Notes: generated by a model not told the origin, from the sequence alone. Shown: positions 1 to 14,600, counted from the stretch's first letter. The stretch is 64,000 nucleotides of DNA from Pelomonas cellulosilytica (GCF_021353265.1 NZ_JAJTWU010000004.1:307013-371012); one strand, 5' to 3'. Program-made: numbers and translations.

Positions 1-2620
1 CCCGGGGCGTTGATCGTCAGCGTCTGGCCGGCATGGATGGTGTAGCTGTCGGCAGCGGCCACCGGGGCGGCATTGGTCACGGCGATCTTGACGAGCGCCG
101 TGGCCGTTCCACCGTTGCCGTCGGCCACGGTGTAGCTGAACTGCGTGTTGCCGGTGAAGCCCGCCTTCGGCGTGAAGACCAGCTTGCCGTCCGCGCTGAT
201 GGCTGCCGTGCCTTGCAGCCCGGTCTGGTCGATGGTCGTCACGCTCAGTGCATCGCCATCGGCATCGGTGTCGTTGGCGAGCACACCCGGGGCGTTGATC
301 GTCAGCGTCTGCCCAGCATGGATGGTGTAGCTGTCGGCAGCGGCCACCGGGGCGGCATTGGTCACGGCGATCTTGACGAGCGCCGTGGCCGTTCCACCGT
401 TGCCGTCACTCACGGTGTAACTGAACTGCGTGTTGCCGACGAATCCGGCGGCCGGCGTGAAGACCAGTTTGCCGCTGCCATCGACCGTGGCCGTACCCTT
501 GAGGCCCGTCGTTTCGATGCCCGTGACGGTGAGCGTGTCACCATCGGCATCGGTGTCGTTGCCAAGTAAGCCCGGCGCATTGATGGTGAGCGACTTGCCG
601 GCATGGACGGTGTAGCTGTCGTCCTGCGCCGCGGGCACATGGTTGCTCTGCACGACGTTGACCGCGACCACCGCGCCGGTGAACGTGCCGTCCTCGTTGG
701 TGGCCGAAGTCTTGATCGTGAAGCTGCCGGCCGCGGTGTAGACGTGCGTCGCGCTGGTCGCGGTGCCGGCGATGTTGCTGGTGTTGCCGTCACCCCAGAC
801 GATGGTCCAGCCGCTGATCGTGTCCTGGCCGGGGTCGACAGCGGAGAAGTTCAGCGTGTAGGGCTTGCCGGTGTCGGCGTTGGCGCTGCCCGTGGCTGTC
901 AGCGTTGGCGCAACGTCGTGGACGACAACATTGAAGCTGGACGTGGACAGGCCGCCGGCACCATCGCTGGCCTGGACGGTGAAGGCATAGGTCGCCTCGC
1001 CGTCGGTGGCCTTCCAGGTGATGAGGCCGGAGCTGACGTCAATCGCGGCACCCGACGGGCCGTTGACCAGCGACCAGGTGATGGGTCCGGGGCCGTCAAC
1101 ATCGCTGGCCGACGCAGTGACGCTGAGTGTCTGGCCCTCGTTGAGGGTCTGCTGGCCGATGGCCGCGATGGCAGGCTTGTCGTTGACCGGGTTGACGACG
1201 AGGTTGATGGTGGCGATGCTGGACTTGCCACCCGGGTCGGTCACCTTGAACACGAAGCTGTCGATGCCGTTGTAGTCGGCACCCGGCGTGTAGGTCACCG
1301 CGCCGGTGGTCGGGTTCACGGCGCCGAGCGTGCCGTGGGCCGGACCGCTGACGAGCGCATAGGTCAGCGCGGCCCCCTCGGGGTCGGTCCCCGTCAGCGT
1401 GATGACCTTTGGCGTGTCTTCGTCGACCTGCACCGCCTGGCCGTTGGCCACTGGCGGGTCGTTGAACTCCATGTGCAGGGCCAGCGTGCTTGGCGCGTGG
1501 GTGCCGTCCTCGTCGATTGGCGAGACCTTGACGGTGTAACTGCCATCGACGTTGGCGAAGGTGTGCGTCAGGCTGCCCGGGTTGCCGCTGATGGTCTCGG
1601 TGTTGCCGTCACCCCAGTCGACCAGTAACGAGGTGATGGTGTCGGTGCCCGGGTCGGTCACCGTGTAGGTGAAGGTGTAGGCCTGGCCGGCGACACCATT
1701 GCCCACGCCGCCCACAGTGTTGGGAGCGGTAAAGGCGAGCTTGGGATCGACGTCCTTGACCAGGATCTTGAACGCGAGGTCGGCGCTGCGGTTGGGTGTG
1801 CCGCCGTCGCTGACGCGCACCAGGATGTCCACGTTGCCCGGGCCGTCCGTGGGCGTCCACTTGAACAGGCCGGTGGCGGCGTCCAGCGTGGCGCCGGACG
1901 GTCCGCTGAGCAGCATCCAGGTCTTGGACGGGCCGTCCGGGTCGGTCGCACTGAGCTGGACCTGGATGAGACTGCCTTCGTTGACCGTCTGGTCTGCCAC
2001 CGGCGCGATGACCGGCGCGTCGTTGACGTTGAGGACCGTGAGGCTGAACGTCGCGGTGTTGGACGTCGCCGCATTGCCCAGGGCGCCATCTGGGTCGCCC
2101 CGATCCTTGGCCCGCCAGGTGAAGCTGTCGGCGCCGATGTAGCCGGCGTTCGGCGTGTAGACCCAGGCGCCGCCGGCGCCTTGCGTCAACGTGCCGTGGG
2201 CCGGGCCGGTAACCAGCTCGAAGCTCAGGTTGGCACGCGCGGTCTCGTTGTCGGCCGCGGACAGCAGCAGGTTGAGGCTGCCACCCTCGTTGACGGAGCC
2301 TGACTGGTTTTGCGCGACCGGCGCGGTGTTCGTGGGCGTGATGTGGAGGGTCACAGTCGCCGAGGAGACGCCGGTCTTGCCGTCGTCCACCTTGAAGACG
2401 AAGCTGTCCGGGCCGTTGTAGTCGGCGTCAGGCGTGTAGGTCAGCTTGTGCGTGACCGGGTCGATGGCCGACAGAGTGCCGTGCTGCACATCGGTCGGGA
2501 TGGTGTAGGTCAGCGTGTCGCCATCGGCATCGGTGCCGACCAGCGTGATCTCGACGCTTCCGTTCTCGGCCACGGACACGGTGGCGGCGGCGGCCACCGG
2601 CGCGTGGTTGGTGCTGCGGT
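1..2620 (-). repeat. Cadherin-like (tandem-95) and PKD repeat array, still running at the window edge
   Basis: About ten units of 90-100 aa each open with (N)xAPVA and contain V.E.......L...D.DGD.L.Y. Examples start near 2,630, 2,340, 2,030, 1,470, 1,190, 640 and 365. Two PKD-like units with VDWGDGNTE and IVWGDGNTS lie near 1,755 and 910. The last two units are 285-bp direct repeats (position 1 matches 286) and are almost identical. Such arrays form extended, calcium-stiffened stalks in adhesins. Confidence 0.8.
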
Positions 2621-5600
2621 CGATGGTGAAGGTGCGGACGTAGTCGCCGCCCGGCGCGCCATTGCCATCGCCATCCAGCGCGTTGCCAGCCGTGTCGAAG
2701 ATGGCCTTGGTGCCGGACAGCGTCAGGCGGTACTTGCCTTCGGCCAGCACGTTGCCGAAGTTCAGCGTCAGGCTGGTCTCGGGGAAGCTGTAGAACGGGC
2801 TGAGCTTGACGATGACGTCGTCACCCGTGTCGAACTGGCCGTCGGCACCGGCCGCGCGCAGCTCGTAGTTGGCCGGGCTGCGTGCAGAGACGCCGTTGAG
2901 CGCCTCGCTGAAGTCGACCTGCACTGACGAGAAGGCCAGCGCCGTCGTGCCGCCGTTGGCTGGCAGCTGCGAGATGTTGACCACCTTCGGCCCGGTCGTG
3001 TCCCCGGACGCCCCCTGGAACTCATAGGCGCCGATGTCGTAGTAGACAAGGCCCGGCGTGGGCGTCCACACCAGCGAGTTGGCACTGGCGAGGTTGGCCT
3101 GGCCGTCGTAGCTGGCCAGCACGTAGGTGAAGCCGTTGCCGGCGGACAGGCCCACGGTCGGCGTGAGGCCAGTGTTGCCGGCACCGTAGTCGAAGCGGAT
3201 CGTGCCGTCTGCATTCAGCGTCAGGGCCACGTTCACGTCGGTCGTGGTGCCCTCCAGCTTGGCGGCCCAGCGCACGGTGATGCTGGTGGCCGTCTGGCTG
3301 ACGTAGATGTCCTTACCGCTGCTGTAGGTCTCGAGGTTGTCCCACAAAGGCGCAATGCGGACATTGCGCAGCAAGGCCTCGGTGCTGTTGGCGTTGGCGC
3401 TGTAGGGGGAGTCCGGGCCGGCGAACTGGACAAAGCCATTCGCGCTGACGGTCATCTTCGTGTAGGTCTTGCCGTAGAAGCTGAAGCTGAAGCCCAGGTC
3501 CTGGTCGAAGGCGTAGTCCCCGGTGCGGAAGCCCTTGGCCGTGCCGCCGGCGGTGAACAGGCTGGCGCCCTGGTCGGCCGGCACGAAAAGATCCCAGCCC
3601 GCGCCGCGGTTGGCAACGTCAGGGTCGTTGCGACGGTCGCGGCCCTCGATGTCCTTGGGCGGCGCGAAGAAGGCGTTGGCCGCATCGATGGCCGGCGAGA
3701 AGGCGTCGAGCTCGAAGTTGTCGTCGGCGCCGTTGCCGGTGGACAGGCCCTGCTCGCCGAGGATGTTGTCGGCGCCGTCGATGTCGAGGAAGTTCGGATT
3801 GCCAGTGACGGAGTTGGCGTCCTTGGCCGAGGCCGTCTGCCATGCTGCCAGCGTGGCCTGCGTCGCGCCGTTCCACAGGCCGATGAAGGCGTTGGCGGCC
3901 GGGCCGCGGTACAGCAGGTTGTAGTTGCTGACGAGGCCGGCCTGGCTGTTGCTGTCCACGCTGATGCCGTAGCCGGCATCGACCCGCAGGATGTTGTTGA
4001 CCAGCACCACGTTGGAGGCGCTGCCCGTCAGGCGGACCCCCTCTCCCACCGTCTGCAGGATGGTGTTGTTATAGAGACCGTCGCCAGCATCCGGTGTGTG
4101 GCCGCCCTGCACGCGCACGCCCTGGTTGGTGTTGGCGTAGATGACGTTGTTGACGAGGCGGCTGTAGCCGGTGTCGATGACGCCGACCGAGTTGCTGTAG
4201 ATCCGGTTGCCTTCCACCAGCGCGTCGTACACCTGCATGCCGGTGGTGTTGGCGTAGATGGCGTTGCCGCGGATGGTGATGTAGTAGGTGCCGTTGATGC
4301 CGGTGCCGTTGTGGTGGATGAGGTTGCCCTCGAGCACCGTGCTGCCGGAGTAGTAGTGGATGCCGTCGCCGGCCTGGTTGTAAACCTCGTTGTTGCGGAA
4401 GGTGTTGGCGGTCCCGTAGTCCGCCGACATGCCGACGCTACTGTTGTCGTGGACCTTGTTGCCGAGGGCGAGGTTGTTGGTGCCGCTGTAGAAGTACAAG
4501 CCGGTCGCGTTGTTGCGGATGTCGTTGTTCTCGACGCGGTTGCCCGTCGCGTTCTCGAGGTAGATGCCGCGGCCGGCGTTGTTGCGCAGCACGTTGTCGG
4601 CGAACAGGTTGGTGTCGTTGCTGGCGCCGAGCCAGACGCCGTCCTGGGTGGCGCTGCTGATCTCGTTGGCGCGCAGCGTGTTGTTGTCGCTGTCCGCGTT
4701 GGCGTCGAAGACGACGTTGTAGCCCGCACCGGTCAGGCCCAGGTGATCGATGGTGACGTTGTCGGCACCGTTGAACTCGACGGTGTAGGCCGCCGTGCTG
4801 GTGTTGCCGCGGCTGATGACGGACTGATGGCCGACGCCACTGGCACCGCTGATACGCACCCCCGAGTCGCTCTCATCGAGCACGGCGTTGGTGAAGATGC
4901 GGTAGTTGCCGGTGTCGATGTGGACGACGTCGCCCGGGTTCAGGTTGTAGGCTCGCAGCAACGCGGTGAGGCTGGCCATCGGGTGGGCCGCGTCCTTGCC
5001 GCTGTTGAGGTTGTTGCCGATGGCCGTCGTGCTCTCGTCACCGGTGAGGCTGCCGTCGTTGACGTAGAAGTCGGTGCCGTCGTTGGCGATGAGGAAGGGC
5101 TCGTCGGACACGTCCTGCGCGGCGACGGTGCCGTCGCCACGGCGCAGCACGGCGCGGATGAGCGCGGTGTTGCCGTCGGTGGTCTGCTCGGGCGTCCAGC
5201 TGTAGCGGCCGTTGCCGAAGCGGTCCATCGTGAGGCCTGTGGCGAGCGTCTGCCAGCTGCCGCCGTTGTCGAGGCTGGTCTGCAGGTCGACCGTGGCCTG
5301 CGGGTCGGCGGCCGGCACGACGCGCAGGACTTCGATGCCACTGATCTCGGCGCCCCAGCCGGCGGTCTTGGTGATGAGATCGAGGTTGATGCCCTTGCCG
5401 CCGCTGGCGACGACGTCGAACTGGCGCACGACGGCCTTGAAGTTGGCCCCCGCGGCGGCGCGGATGTCGAAGTTGCTCTGGACCGTATTGCCGTTGAGCT
5501 TGATGTCGAACTGGCGGTTGCCGGGGTTGGTGTAGACGTACTGCTCGGCGAAGTGCAGGCGCACGATGTACTGGCCATCGGACACCGGGAGGGCCCAGCT

Positions 5601-8600
5601 CAGGCCCTGCCCCACCGTGCCGTTGGCAAAGAGCTCGCTGCGGTAGACGGCATCCGGCGCCGGGTTGGTGACGCCGCTGGTGTCCACCGCACCTGTGAAG
5701 CTGGAATAGGTGTAGCCCTGGGTCTGGAAGGTGTTGCGCTGCCAGATGCCCAGCAGCGGGTCGGCCACCGGCCCGTCGTTGCCGGCGTTGATCAGCAGGG
5801 CCGGCTCGGTGCCGACGAGGCCGGCGGTGTGCCAGCTCACATCGATGGCCGTGCCGACCTCCAGCTTGGCGTAGCCGTCAGGGCCGCTGACCTGGATCAT
5901 CGGCGCGCTGCTCTGGGTCGAATTGGCGGTGTTGCCGTAAGCGCCCATGTCGATGCGGGCGCCGTTGTTGAACGGTTCGTTGACGTAGATGAAGCTCGGG
6001 TCGCCGGCATCCACACCGGCCGCGCCAACCGGCAGGCGGAAGTCGTCGTCGCCGGCGGTGTCGCCCTGCACCCGCTGCAGCCGGATGGCATCGGCCGTGA
6101 ACTTTCCGTAGGCGCCGGCGTCGCTGACGCGCACGGTCAGCGTGTTGCCGGTGATGACGACGGTAGAAATGTTGCGCCACGATACGCCGCTGGCGGTGAA
6201 GTCCGCCGGCAGGCTGTTCTGCGCCGTGCGCTGATAGCTGACCAGCTTGTCCGGGTCGACGATGCCGTCATAGATTTCGTACGGCGTGTTGTTGGCATAG
6301 CCGCTGGTGACGTTCCAAGTCGCAGCGATCTGGTACGTGCCCGGCGTGAGGTCCGTGAAGGTGTAGGTGGCGTAGTTGGCGCCGGTGCCGTAGAAATTGC
6401 CGCCGACTTCGCGTCGGTCCCCGCCGAAGCCGCCGTTGGTGGCAACCGTCGTGAAGCCGCCGGTGAAGCTGACGCCGATGTCGCCGTCGTCCAGCACGAT
6501 GGCGTCACCCACGGGCGCGACCGACCAGCCGGCGCTGTTGTCGGCACCGTCGGCATCGACGAACTGCACCGCCGCCACGCGGCTGTGGATGTCGTTGCCC
6601 GTCTCGAACCGCCAGGTGACGAGGTTGTTGAAGTCCACCCCCTCCCAGTTGGTGCCAAGGATGGAGGTCGCGTCAGTGCCGCTGAAGAGGTTGTAGTCGC
6701 TGTCGAAGCCGCGTTCGGCGTTGCCCGGCACGTAGACGGCCACGCCGCCCGTCATGTCGAAGATGTTGTTGCGCAGGCGGACGTTGGTCGCGTTGGCTTC
6801 CACCTCGATCGCACGGCCGCCGGACTGGCGGATGGTGTTGTTGTAGAAGCCGTTGCGCTCGTCGCCGGAGCGGCCGTTGGCAATTCGCGCGGTAGCCGTG
6901 TTGCCCCAGAAGACGTTGTTGCGCACAAGGTCGCTGCCGGTGTCGCGCAGGCCCAGCGTGTTGTTGTAGACGCGGTTTTCCCAGATCGTGCTGCTCGACA
7001 TCTCGATGCCGGTCGCGTTGCCGAAAACGCGGTTGCCGACGACATCCGAGCCGGAGCCGGTGATGCCGTAGGTGCCCAGGCTCAACGCATTGCTCTCGCC
7101 GCGGGCGTTGGTGAGGTTCAGGCCGGTGCCCGATTCCCACACGGTGTTGTTACGCGCCACGCCTTCGTACGTGAGCTGGATGCCGGTCGTGGTGTCGTGC
7201 ACGCGGTTGCCGGAGATGACGGCGCCGTCGTTAGCCTCGTCGCCAGACGAGTAGGTGTAGATGCCCGTGTACTGGTTATAGACGAGGTTGTCGGTGATCT
7301 GCAGCCGGGTGGTGTAGGAGCCCTGGATGCCGGTCGAGTTGGCGTTGTCATGCACCGTGTTGCCGGCGACGACGACGTCATCGTTGTTGCTGCCGACATA
7401 GATGCCGCCGGTCGAGTTTCCGGTGACTTCGAGGTTCCTGATCAACACGCGATGCGAGCCGGTGTTGTCGTTCAGCACGACGCCCCACTGGCCACCGCTT
7501 AGCTTGAGGTTCTCGAGCCTGACGTCGGTCGCGCCCGAAATGCTGACGACGTACTGGCCGCCGTTGGTGTTGCCACGGTTGAGCTCGGTGACGCTGTGCA
7601 GCGCGCCGACGATGCTCACGCCCGAGTCCTTGGCCGAGAGGTTGAGGTTGGTGATGAAGTTGTAGCGGCCGGCGTCGACGAAGATGGTGTCGCCCGGGCC
7701 CACGTCGTAAGCGCGCAGCAGGGCCGACAGGCTGGCCATCGGATGCGCCGCGTCCTTGCCGCTGTTGGCGTTGTCGCCCACGGCGGTCGTGTACTCGTCG
7801 TTGGTCGTCGAGCCGTCGTTGACGTAGTAGACGTGACCGCCGTTGGCGATGAGGAAGGGCTCGTCGGAGGTGTCGGTGGCGGCCGTGCTGCCGTCGCCAC
7901 GCACGGCGATCGCGCGGATGAGCGCCGTGTTGCCCGCGGTCGAGAACTCGGGCGTCCACGAGGTGCGGCCATTGCCGAAGCGGTCCATCGGCAGACCGGT
8001 GGCGATGGTGTTCCACGACAGCCCGTTGTCCAGGCTGACCTGCAGGTTGACCTTGGTGGCCGCGTCGCCGGTCGGCACGACGCGCTGCACCTCGATGCCG
8101 CTGATCTCGGCGCCCCAGCCGCTGGTCTTCGTGATGAGATCCAGGTTGATGCCCGTGCCGCCGCTGGCGGTGACGGTGAACTCCTTGACGACTGCCTTGA
8201 AGTTGGCACCCGCGGCTGCTCGGATGTCGAAGTTGCTCTGCACCGTCGTGCCGTTGAGCTTGATGTCGAACTGGCGGTTGCCTGGATTGGTATAGGTGTA
8301 CTGCTCGGCGAAGTGCAGACGCACGACGTACTCGCCGTCGGTCACCGGCAGCGCCCAGCTCAAACCCTGCCCCACCGTGCCGTTGGCGAACACCTGGCTG
8401 CGGTAGACGGCATCTGGCGCGGGGCTGGCCACGCCGGAGGTGTCGACCGCGCCCGTGAAGCTGGAATAGGTGTAGCTCTGCGTCTGGTAGCTGTTGCGCT
8501 GCCAGTTGCCGAGAGCACCGCCGGCCACCGGGCCGTCGTTGCCGGTGTTGATCGCCAGCACCGGCTCAGTCGGCAGCAGGCCGGCCGAATGCCATTCGAC

Positions 8601-11600
8601 GTCAACCGGCGTGCCCACCGTCAGCTTGGCGTAGCCCGTCGGCCCGGTGACCTGGATCATCGGCGCGGGGCTCTGCGTGGCCCCCGCCGTGTTGCCGTAG
8701 GCGCCCTGGTCGATGCGGGTACCGTTGTTCAGCGGCTCGCGGCTGTAGACGGACGTGGGGTCACCGCCATCCACGCCGGCAGAGCCCGCCGCCAGGTGGA
8801 AGTCGTCATCGGCGCCGCGGTCACCGACGATGCGCTGGACGCGCAGCGCATCGGCCACGATCTTGCCGTAGGCGCCGGCGTCGCTGACGCGCACCGTCAA
8901 CGTGTCGCCGGTGATGACGATCGTGGTGAGGTCGCGCCAGTTGGCGCCATCCGCCGCGTAGTCGGCCGGCAGGGAGTTCTGGCCCGTGCGCATGTTGCGC
9001 AGAAGGTTGGAAGCGCTGGCCGCCCCGTCGTAGAACGCGTAGAGCGTGCTGCCGCTGTTGCCGGAGGTGCTGGCCCACGTGCTGGCCACCACATAGGTGC
9101 CGGGCCGCAGACCGGTGAAGGTGTAGGTGGCCGTGTTGCTGCCGTTGCCGGTCTGGAAGCCATTGGCCTCGCGGCGGTCGGCGCCGTAGCCCGGCGTGCC
9201 AGTGGAGACGGTCGTCCAGCTGCCGGTGAAGGTGACGCCCGCGTCGCCGTCGTCCAGGATGCGCGCGGCGCCGATGGGCGTCGTGGCCCAGCCGGAGGTG
9301 TTGTCGGCACCGTCAGCGTCGACATAGGTCGGCGCGGCGACGCGGCTGTGGGTGTCGTAGCCCGTCTCGTAGACCCAGTCCGGGCGGCTCGCAAAATCGC
9401 GGCCTTCCCAGCGCGTGAGCACCGTACCGCTCTGCTGTGCGAACAGGTTGTAGTCGCTCTGGAAGCCGTTCTCGCTGTTGGGGCTCACCGAGATGCCGAG
9501 CGCGCCGGAGCGCAGATCGAGGATGTTGTTGACGACCCGCGCGTTGCTGGCGTTTTCGACGAGCACCGCGGTGCCGCCGGTCTGCACGATGGTGTTGTTG
9601 ACCAGGCCCTGCAGCTCAGTACCGTTGTGGCCTCCGTTGATACGCACGCCCGTGCCGGTGTTGTCCCAGACGAGGTTGTTCGTCACCAGCGTGCTGCCTG
9701 CCGCGTTGATGCCCAGCGTGTTGTCGTACACCCGGTTGCCGCTGGCCGTGAGGCTGCTGACGCTCAGGCCGGTGCCGTTGCCGTACAACGTGTTGTTGGT
9801 GACGGCCACGGAGCTGGCGTCGATGCCGGTGGTACTGCCCCACACCGTGTTGCCGCTGACACCGTACGAGCTGCCGGCGGAAATGCCGGTACCTGCGGCC
9901 CACACGGTGTTGTTGCGGATCCAGCCTTCGTAGCTCTGCTGGATGCCAGTGGTGACGTCGTGCACCTGGTTGTTGACGATGGTGGCGCCATCGTCCACCT
10001 CGTCGCCTGACGAGTACGTGTAGATGCCGGTGTACTGGTTGTAGATGTAGTTGCCGCTGATCAGCAGGCGGGTGGCGTACTGGCCCTGGATGCCGGTGGT
10101 GTTGGCGTTGTCGTGGACGAGGTTGTTCAGCACCTTGCCGTCGTCGATGTTCTGGCCGACGTAGACACCCCCGGAGCTGTTGCCAGTGATCTCGCTGTTG
10201 CTGAGCGTGAAGCGATGGGCCCCCGTGTTGTCGCTGACGACGAAGCCCCACTGGCCGCCGGTCAGCGTCACGCGGTCCAGCGTCACGTCGGTGGCGCCGG
10301 AACCTAGCACGAAGGCGTACTGGCCGCTGTTGGTGTTGCCGCGGTTCAGCACCGAGGCGTGGTTGACCGCGCCGCGGATGACGACGCCGCTGTCCTGCGC
10401 GTCGACCACCAGGTTGGTGGACAGGTTGTAGACGCCGCTGTCAATGAGGATGACGTCGCCCGGCTTGAAGTCGTAGGCGTTGAGCAGCGCCTGCAGCGAG
10501 GCCTTGGGCTTGGACGCACTGCGGCCATCGTTGGCGTCGTCGCCGACGGCGGTCGTGTACTCGTCGCCGGCGGTGGAGCCGTCGTTGACGTAGAAGATGC
10601 TGACCGTACTGGCCAGATTGAACTTGGCGTCGGACGTGTCCTTGATGGCCGGCTGGCTGGCGGAGCTGACTCGCAGCACGTAGTCGCCGCCCGGGAACTG
10701 GCCAGAGCCGGGCGTCCAGCTGTAGGCGCCGTCGTTGGCCTCGTCGGCCGCCACCGAGAACCAGTTGCTGCCGTCCAGGCTGATGTCGATGTTGACGTTG
10801 CCGGCAAAGCCGTCAGAGCGCCAGCGCACCGTGAAGGTCTCGCCCTCGGCCACGGTTTCGCCGCCGTTGGGCGACATCACGCGGACATAGACCGCCGGGC
10901 TCAGCGACGCGTACTTGGTGTTGCTGTCGGAGCCGATGTTGGCATAGCCGCCGCGCGGCGCGGGTTCCTGGTCAAACGGCTGGTCGGCCGCACCGCGGTC
11001 GATGCCTGTGCTGTCCTGCGCATCCCGCACCAGCGTGCCGGTCAGCAGCACCGGCAGGCCGTCGCTGCCCAGCACCGGCGCGAGCGACGCGCCGTGGAAG
11101 CTGCCCTGCGTGCTCCGGAGGTGGAAGTCGTCGTCGCGGCCGTCACTGGCCGTGCTGGCGTAGCCGAGGTTGCCATCGGCGCCGGTGATGTTGACGAACA
11201 GCGGATCGGTGGCCTGGCTGTCCAGATCCTGGAAGTTGGCCTGTCGCCAGGCGGTAAGCGTGGCGCGCTGCGTGCCCTGCCAGGTGCCGACGGCGCCCTG
11301 AACGATGTTGTAGTTGGACGTGAAGCCGTTCTGAGAGTTGCCGTCGATGTTCAGCGCCACACCGCCGGTGCCGGCCCACAGGATGTTGTTCAGGAACTTG
11401 GCATTGCTGGCCGAGCCGTACAGCTGCACGGCATCGCCGGTGGTCTGGTAGACCGTGTTGCCGATGAACTGCGGGCTGCTGCCCTGCAGCTGCACACCCA
11501 CGTTCACGTTGCCGTAGATGAGATTGCTGCGCAGCACACTGTTGCCCTGGCTGTAGACGCCCAGCAGGTTGCTGTAGACCGTGTTGCCGGTGGCGGTGGC

Positions 11601-14600
11601 ATTGCTCAGCCACAGGCCCGTGCCGTAGGTGTTGCCAGTGGCCGGATTGTTGGCGTAGATGCGGTTGTTGGTCACGAGACCACCGGACATCGCCAGGCCG
11701 TTGGCGTTGCCGTAGACGACGTTCTCGCGCGCCTCGCCACCGCTCATGCCGATGCCGTAGCTGCCGTTGCCCAGGTTGCCGCTGGCGACGTTGCCCTGCA
11801 CCAGCGCGTTGCCCCCGAAGCTGGCGCCGCCGCTGCCGTTGTTCAGGAAGCGGTTGCCGAGACCGGAGCCCAGTGCACCGCCCACGAGGGCCTGCGCGCT
11901 GCCGCCCACGTTGTAGACGAGGCCGGTGCCGCTGTTGCCCTGGAACAGGTTGCCCTGCACACGCACCGCGCCGGGGTAGTACAGGTAGGCGCCATTGCCG
12001 ATGTTGCTGGTCAGCGTGGAGTTGGTCAGGAAGCCGAGGCTGCCCTCGGCGTACAGGCCGCCCTGGCCGCGGTTGCGGCTGGCGCTGAGCTGGTCGATGC
12101 CGCCCAGCGCGCCCGACACGTAGAGCCCGGTCTGCGTGTTGTCGTGGACGTTGAGGCCCGTCCAGCTTTGCAGCGGCGCGTTGATCTGCGCGGCGTAGAT
12201 GCCCTCGTTGACATGCCCGAACGCTTCGATGGCGTCGAGATCCATCGCGTCGGCGCCGCCGGTGATGAGCAGGCCGCGGTTGGCGTCTCGCAGCTGCAGG
12301 TGACTGAGGCTGACGAAGTCGGTGTCGGACAGGTCCAGCAGTGCCCAGGTGCGCTCGTTCGGCACGATGGGGAACAGCGAGGCGGTGTGGCCGGCCTGCG
12401 TGGGGCCGGTCAAAACGAAGCCCTCGTCGATCCCGAAGCCGCGCGAGACCGAGCCGGACAGCGTCAGCGATTCCAGGAACGCATAGTTGCCGGTGTCGAC
12501 GTACAGCGTCGCGCCGGCCTGCAGGTCGTAGGTGCGGAACAGGTTGGTGACGTTGGGCTTGGGCGCGCCGGCACTCTTGCCGGTGTTGCGGTTGTCGCCC
12601 GCCGCAGTGGCGTACTCGTCGCCGGCGATCGAGCCGTCATTGACGTAGTAGGTCAGGCCGTCTTCCGGCACCGTGAAGGTTTCCTGGCTGCGGTCCAGCA
12701 CGGCCGAATTCGTCACGAGGCTGATCTGGATGCGCAGGCCGTGCGTGTTGAAGTCGATGCCGCTGTTGCCGGGGATCCACGTGAACTGGCCGGAGTCTGG
12801 CGTGGCGCTGACGACGTTGGCGACCCACTTCGGGCCGTCGGCCGTGTCCTGGTAGACGTCGATGCGCACCGGCGAGTCGTCGGTGTTGCCGAACGTCTCC
12901 CAGGTGATGTTCATCGGCTTGAACTTCTCCCAGTCGACGTACAGGTCGGGCGAGCGCAGGTCGATGCGCGGCACGCCGCTGACCGGCAGATCGGTGGCAG
13001 CGTTGCCGTAGGCGCCGAGGTCGGCACCCTGGTTCTCGCTGACCTTGTAGAGGAAGGCCTGGTCGAAATAGCCGTCGGCGTTGCCGCCGGCCAGGCGGTT
13101 GGTCTTGAAGACGAACTCCACCGAGCGCGTGCCGAACGGCACGTCGGCGCGCTGGCCCACAAGCTCCCAACGATTGGTGGTGCCGCTGGCCTTGGCCACG
13201 GCCGTGGCCAGCGCGTCACCCGCCGCGTTGCGGAAGATGAGCTGCACCTCGCCGCTGTCCACGGGGCTCTCGACGCCCATGCGGATGCGGCCGCCGAACA
13301 GCAGCTCGAAGTCCTGGCTGTCGGCCTGGGCCGCCGTGAGGCCCAGCTGCGCCAGCGTGAACGTCTGACGCGCGAAACCGCCCGCCACGCCACCGGCGAA
13401 GTAGAAGTTGCTGCCCTCGTAGGCCAGCGGCGCATTGCCGCTCGGCGTCACGAACGCCTGCGAGCCGGCATTGACCTCCCACCCCGTCAGCCCGTTCTCG
13501 AAGCCGGGGTTGGCGATGAGGTTGACGTCCGCCGGGTTGCGTCCGTTGTCCATCAGCGCATTGCCCATGTCGACGCCGGGCGAGCTGAAGCGCTGCAGCG
13601 CCACCGGGTCGCGCAGGCGGAAGTCGTCTCCGATGACACTGACGAACTCTGGCTGCGCCCACGTCGGGTTCACGACCGTCGCGCCGATGGAGTGCAGGTC
13701 GAAGCGGGCGATGTCGGCCTGCCAGTCGAGGATGTCCTTGAAGTCCTTCGTCCAGAAGCCGACCTTGCCGGTGCCGGAGGCGAACAGGTTGTTGTAGTCG
13801 GAGTAGAAGCCGTAGCGGCTGTCGTTGGCCACAAAGAGGTCGTAGCCGCCCATGGCCCACATCAGGTTGTTCTGCACCTCGACTTCGGTGCTGTTGCCCT
13901 CGGAGCGCAGGTTGTCGCCGGTGACGGCGTAGAACGTGTTGTTGAACACCCGCACGTCGTTGCGCCCGGTGATCTGCACGCCCACCGCCGTGTTGCGATA
14001 GAACAGGTTGTGCAGGATTCGCTGCTCGCTCGTCGCGTTGACGGCAACGGTGTTGGCCGAGAAGCGGTTGAACTGGATCGTCCCGGTGAAAGCGTTCACG
14101 CCGGTGGCATTGGCCTCGATGAGGTTGGCGTGGTCCAGCGTCTCGCCGCCCAGCTGCCCGGCGCCGGTGACGCCCACCGTGTTGCCCCGCACGATCTGTC
14201 CCTGCATGAAGCCACCCGGCAGCAGCTGCACGCCGGTGCTGTTGGCCTCGAAGGTGTTCGGCCGGTCGACGGACGCGCCTACCCAGCCGAGCGCTGCCGA
14301 GCCGGCCAGGCCCGTCTTGACGCCGACCGTGGCGCCCGTGACGGTGTTGCCCGCCAGTTGGTTGCCGGCGGCGTAGTTGACGCCCAGCGCCCCGCCCTTG
14401 ACGGCGTTGTTCTCGATGGGGCCGCCGAACGTCGCCAGCAGGTCGAGGCCGGTGGCCGTGCCCGTGGCGATGAAGGTGTTGCCCGCAATGCGGCCCGAGG
14501 CCGCCGAGCCGGCGACGACGCGCAGCGCCGCCGTGGAACCGGTGACGGTGTTGTCGCGGAGCTGCACACCCGTCGCACTGTCCAGCAGCACGCCGACGGC

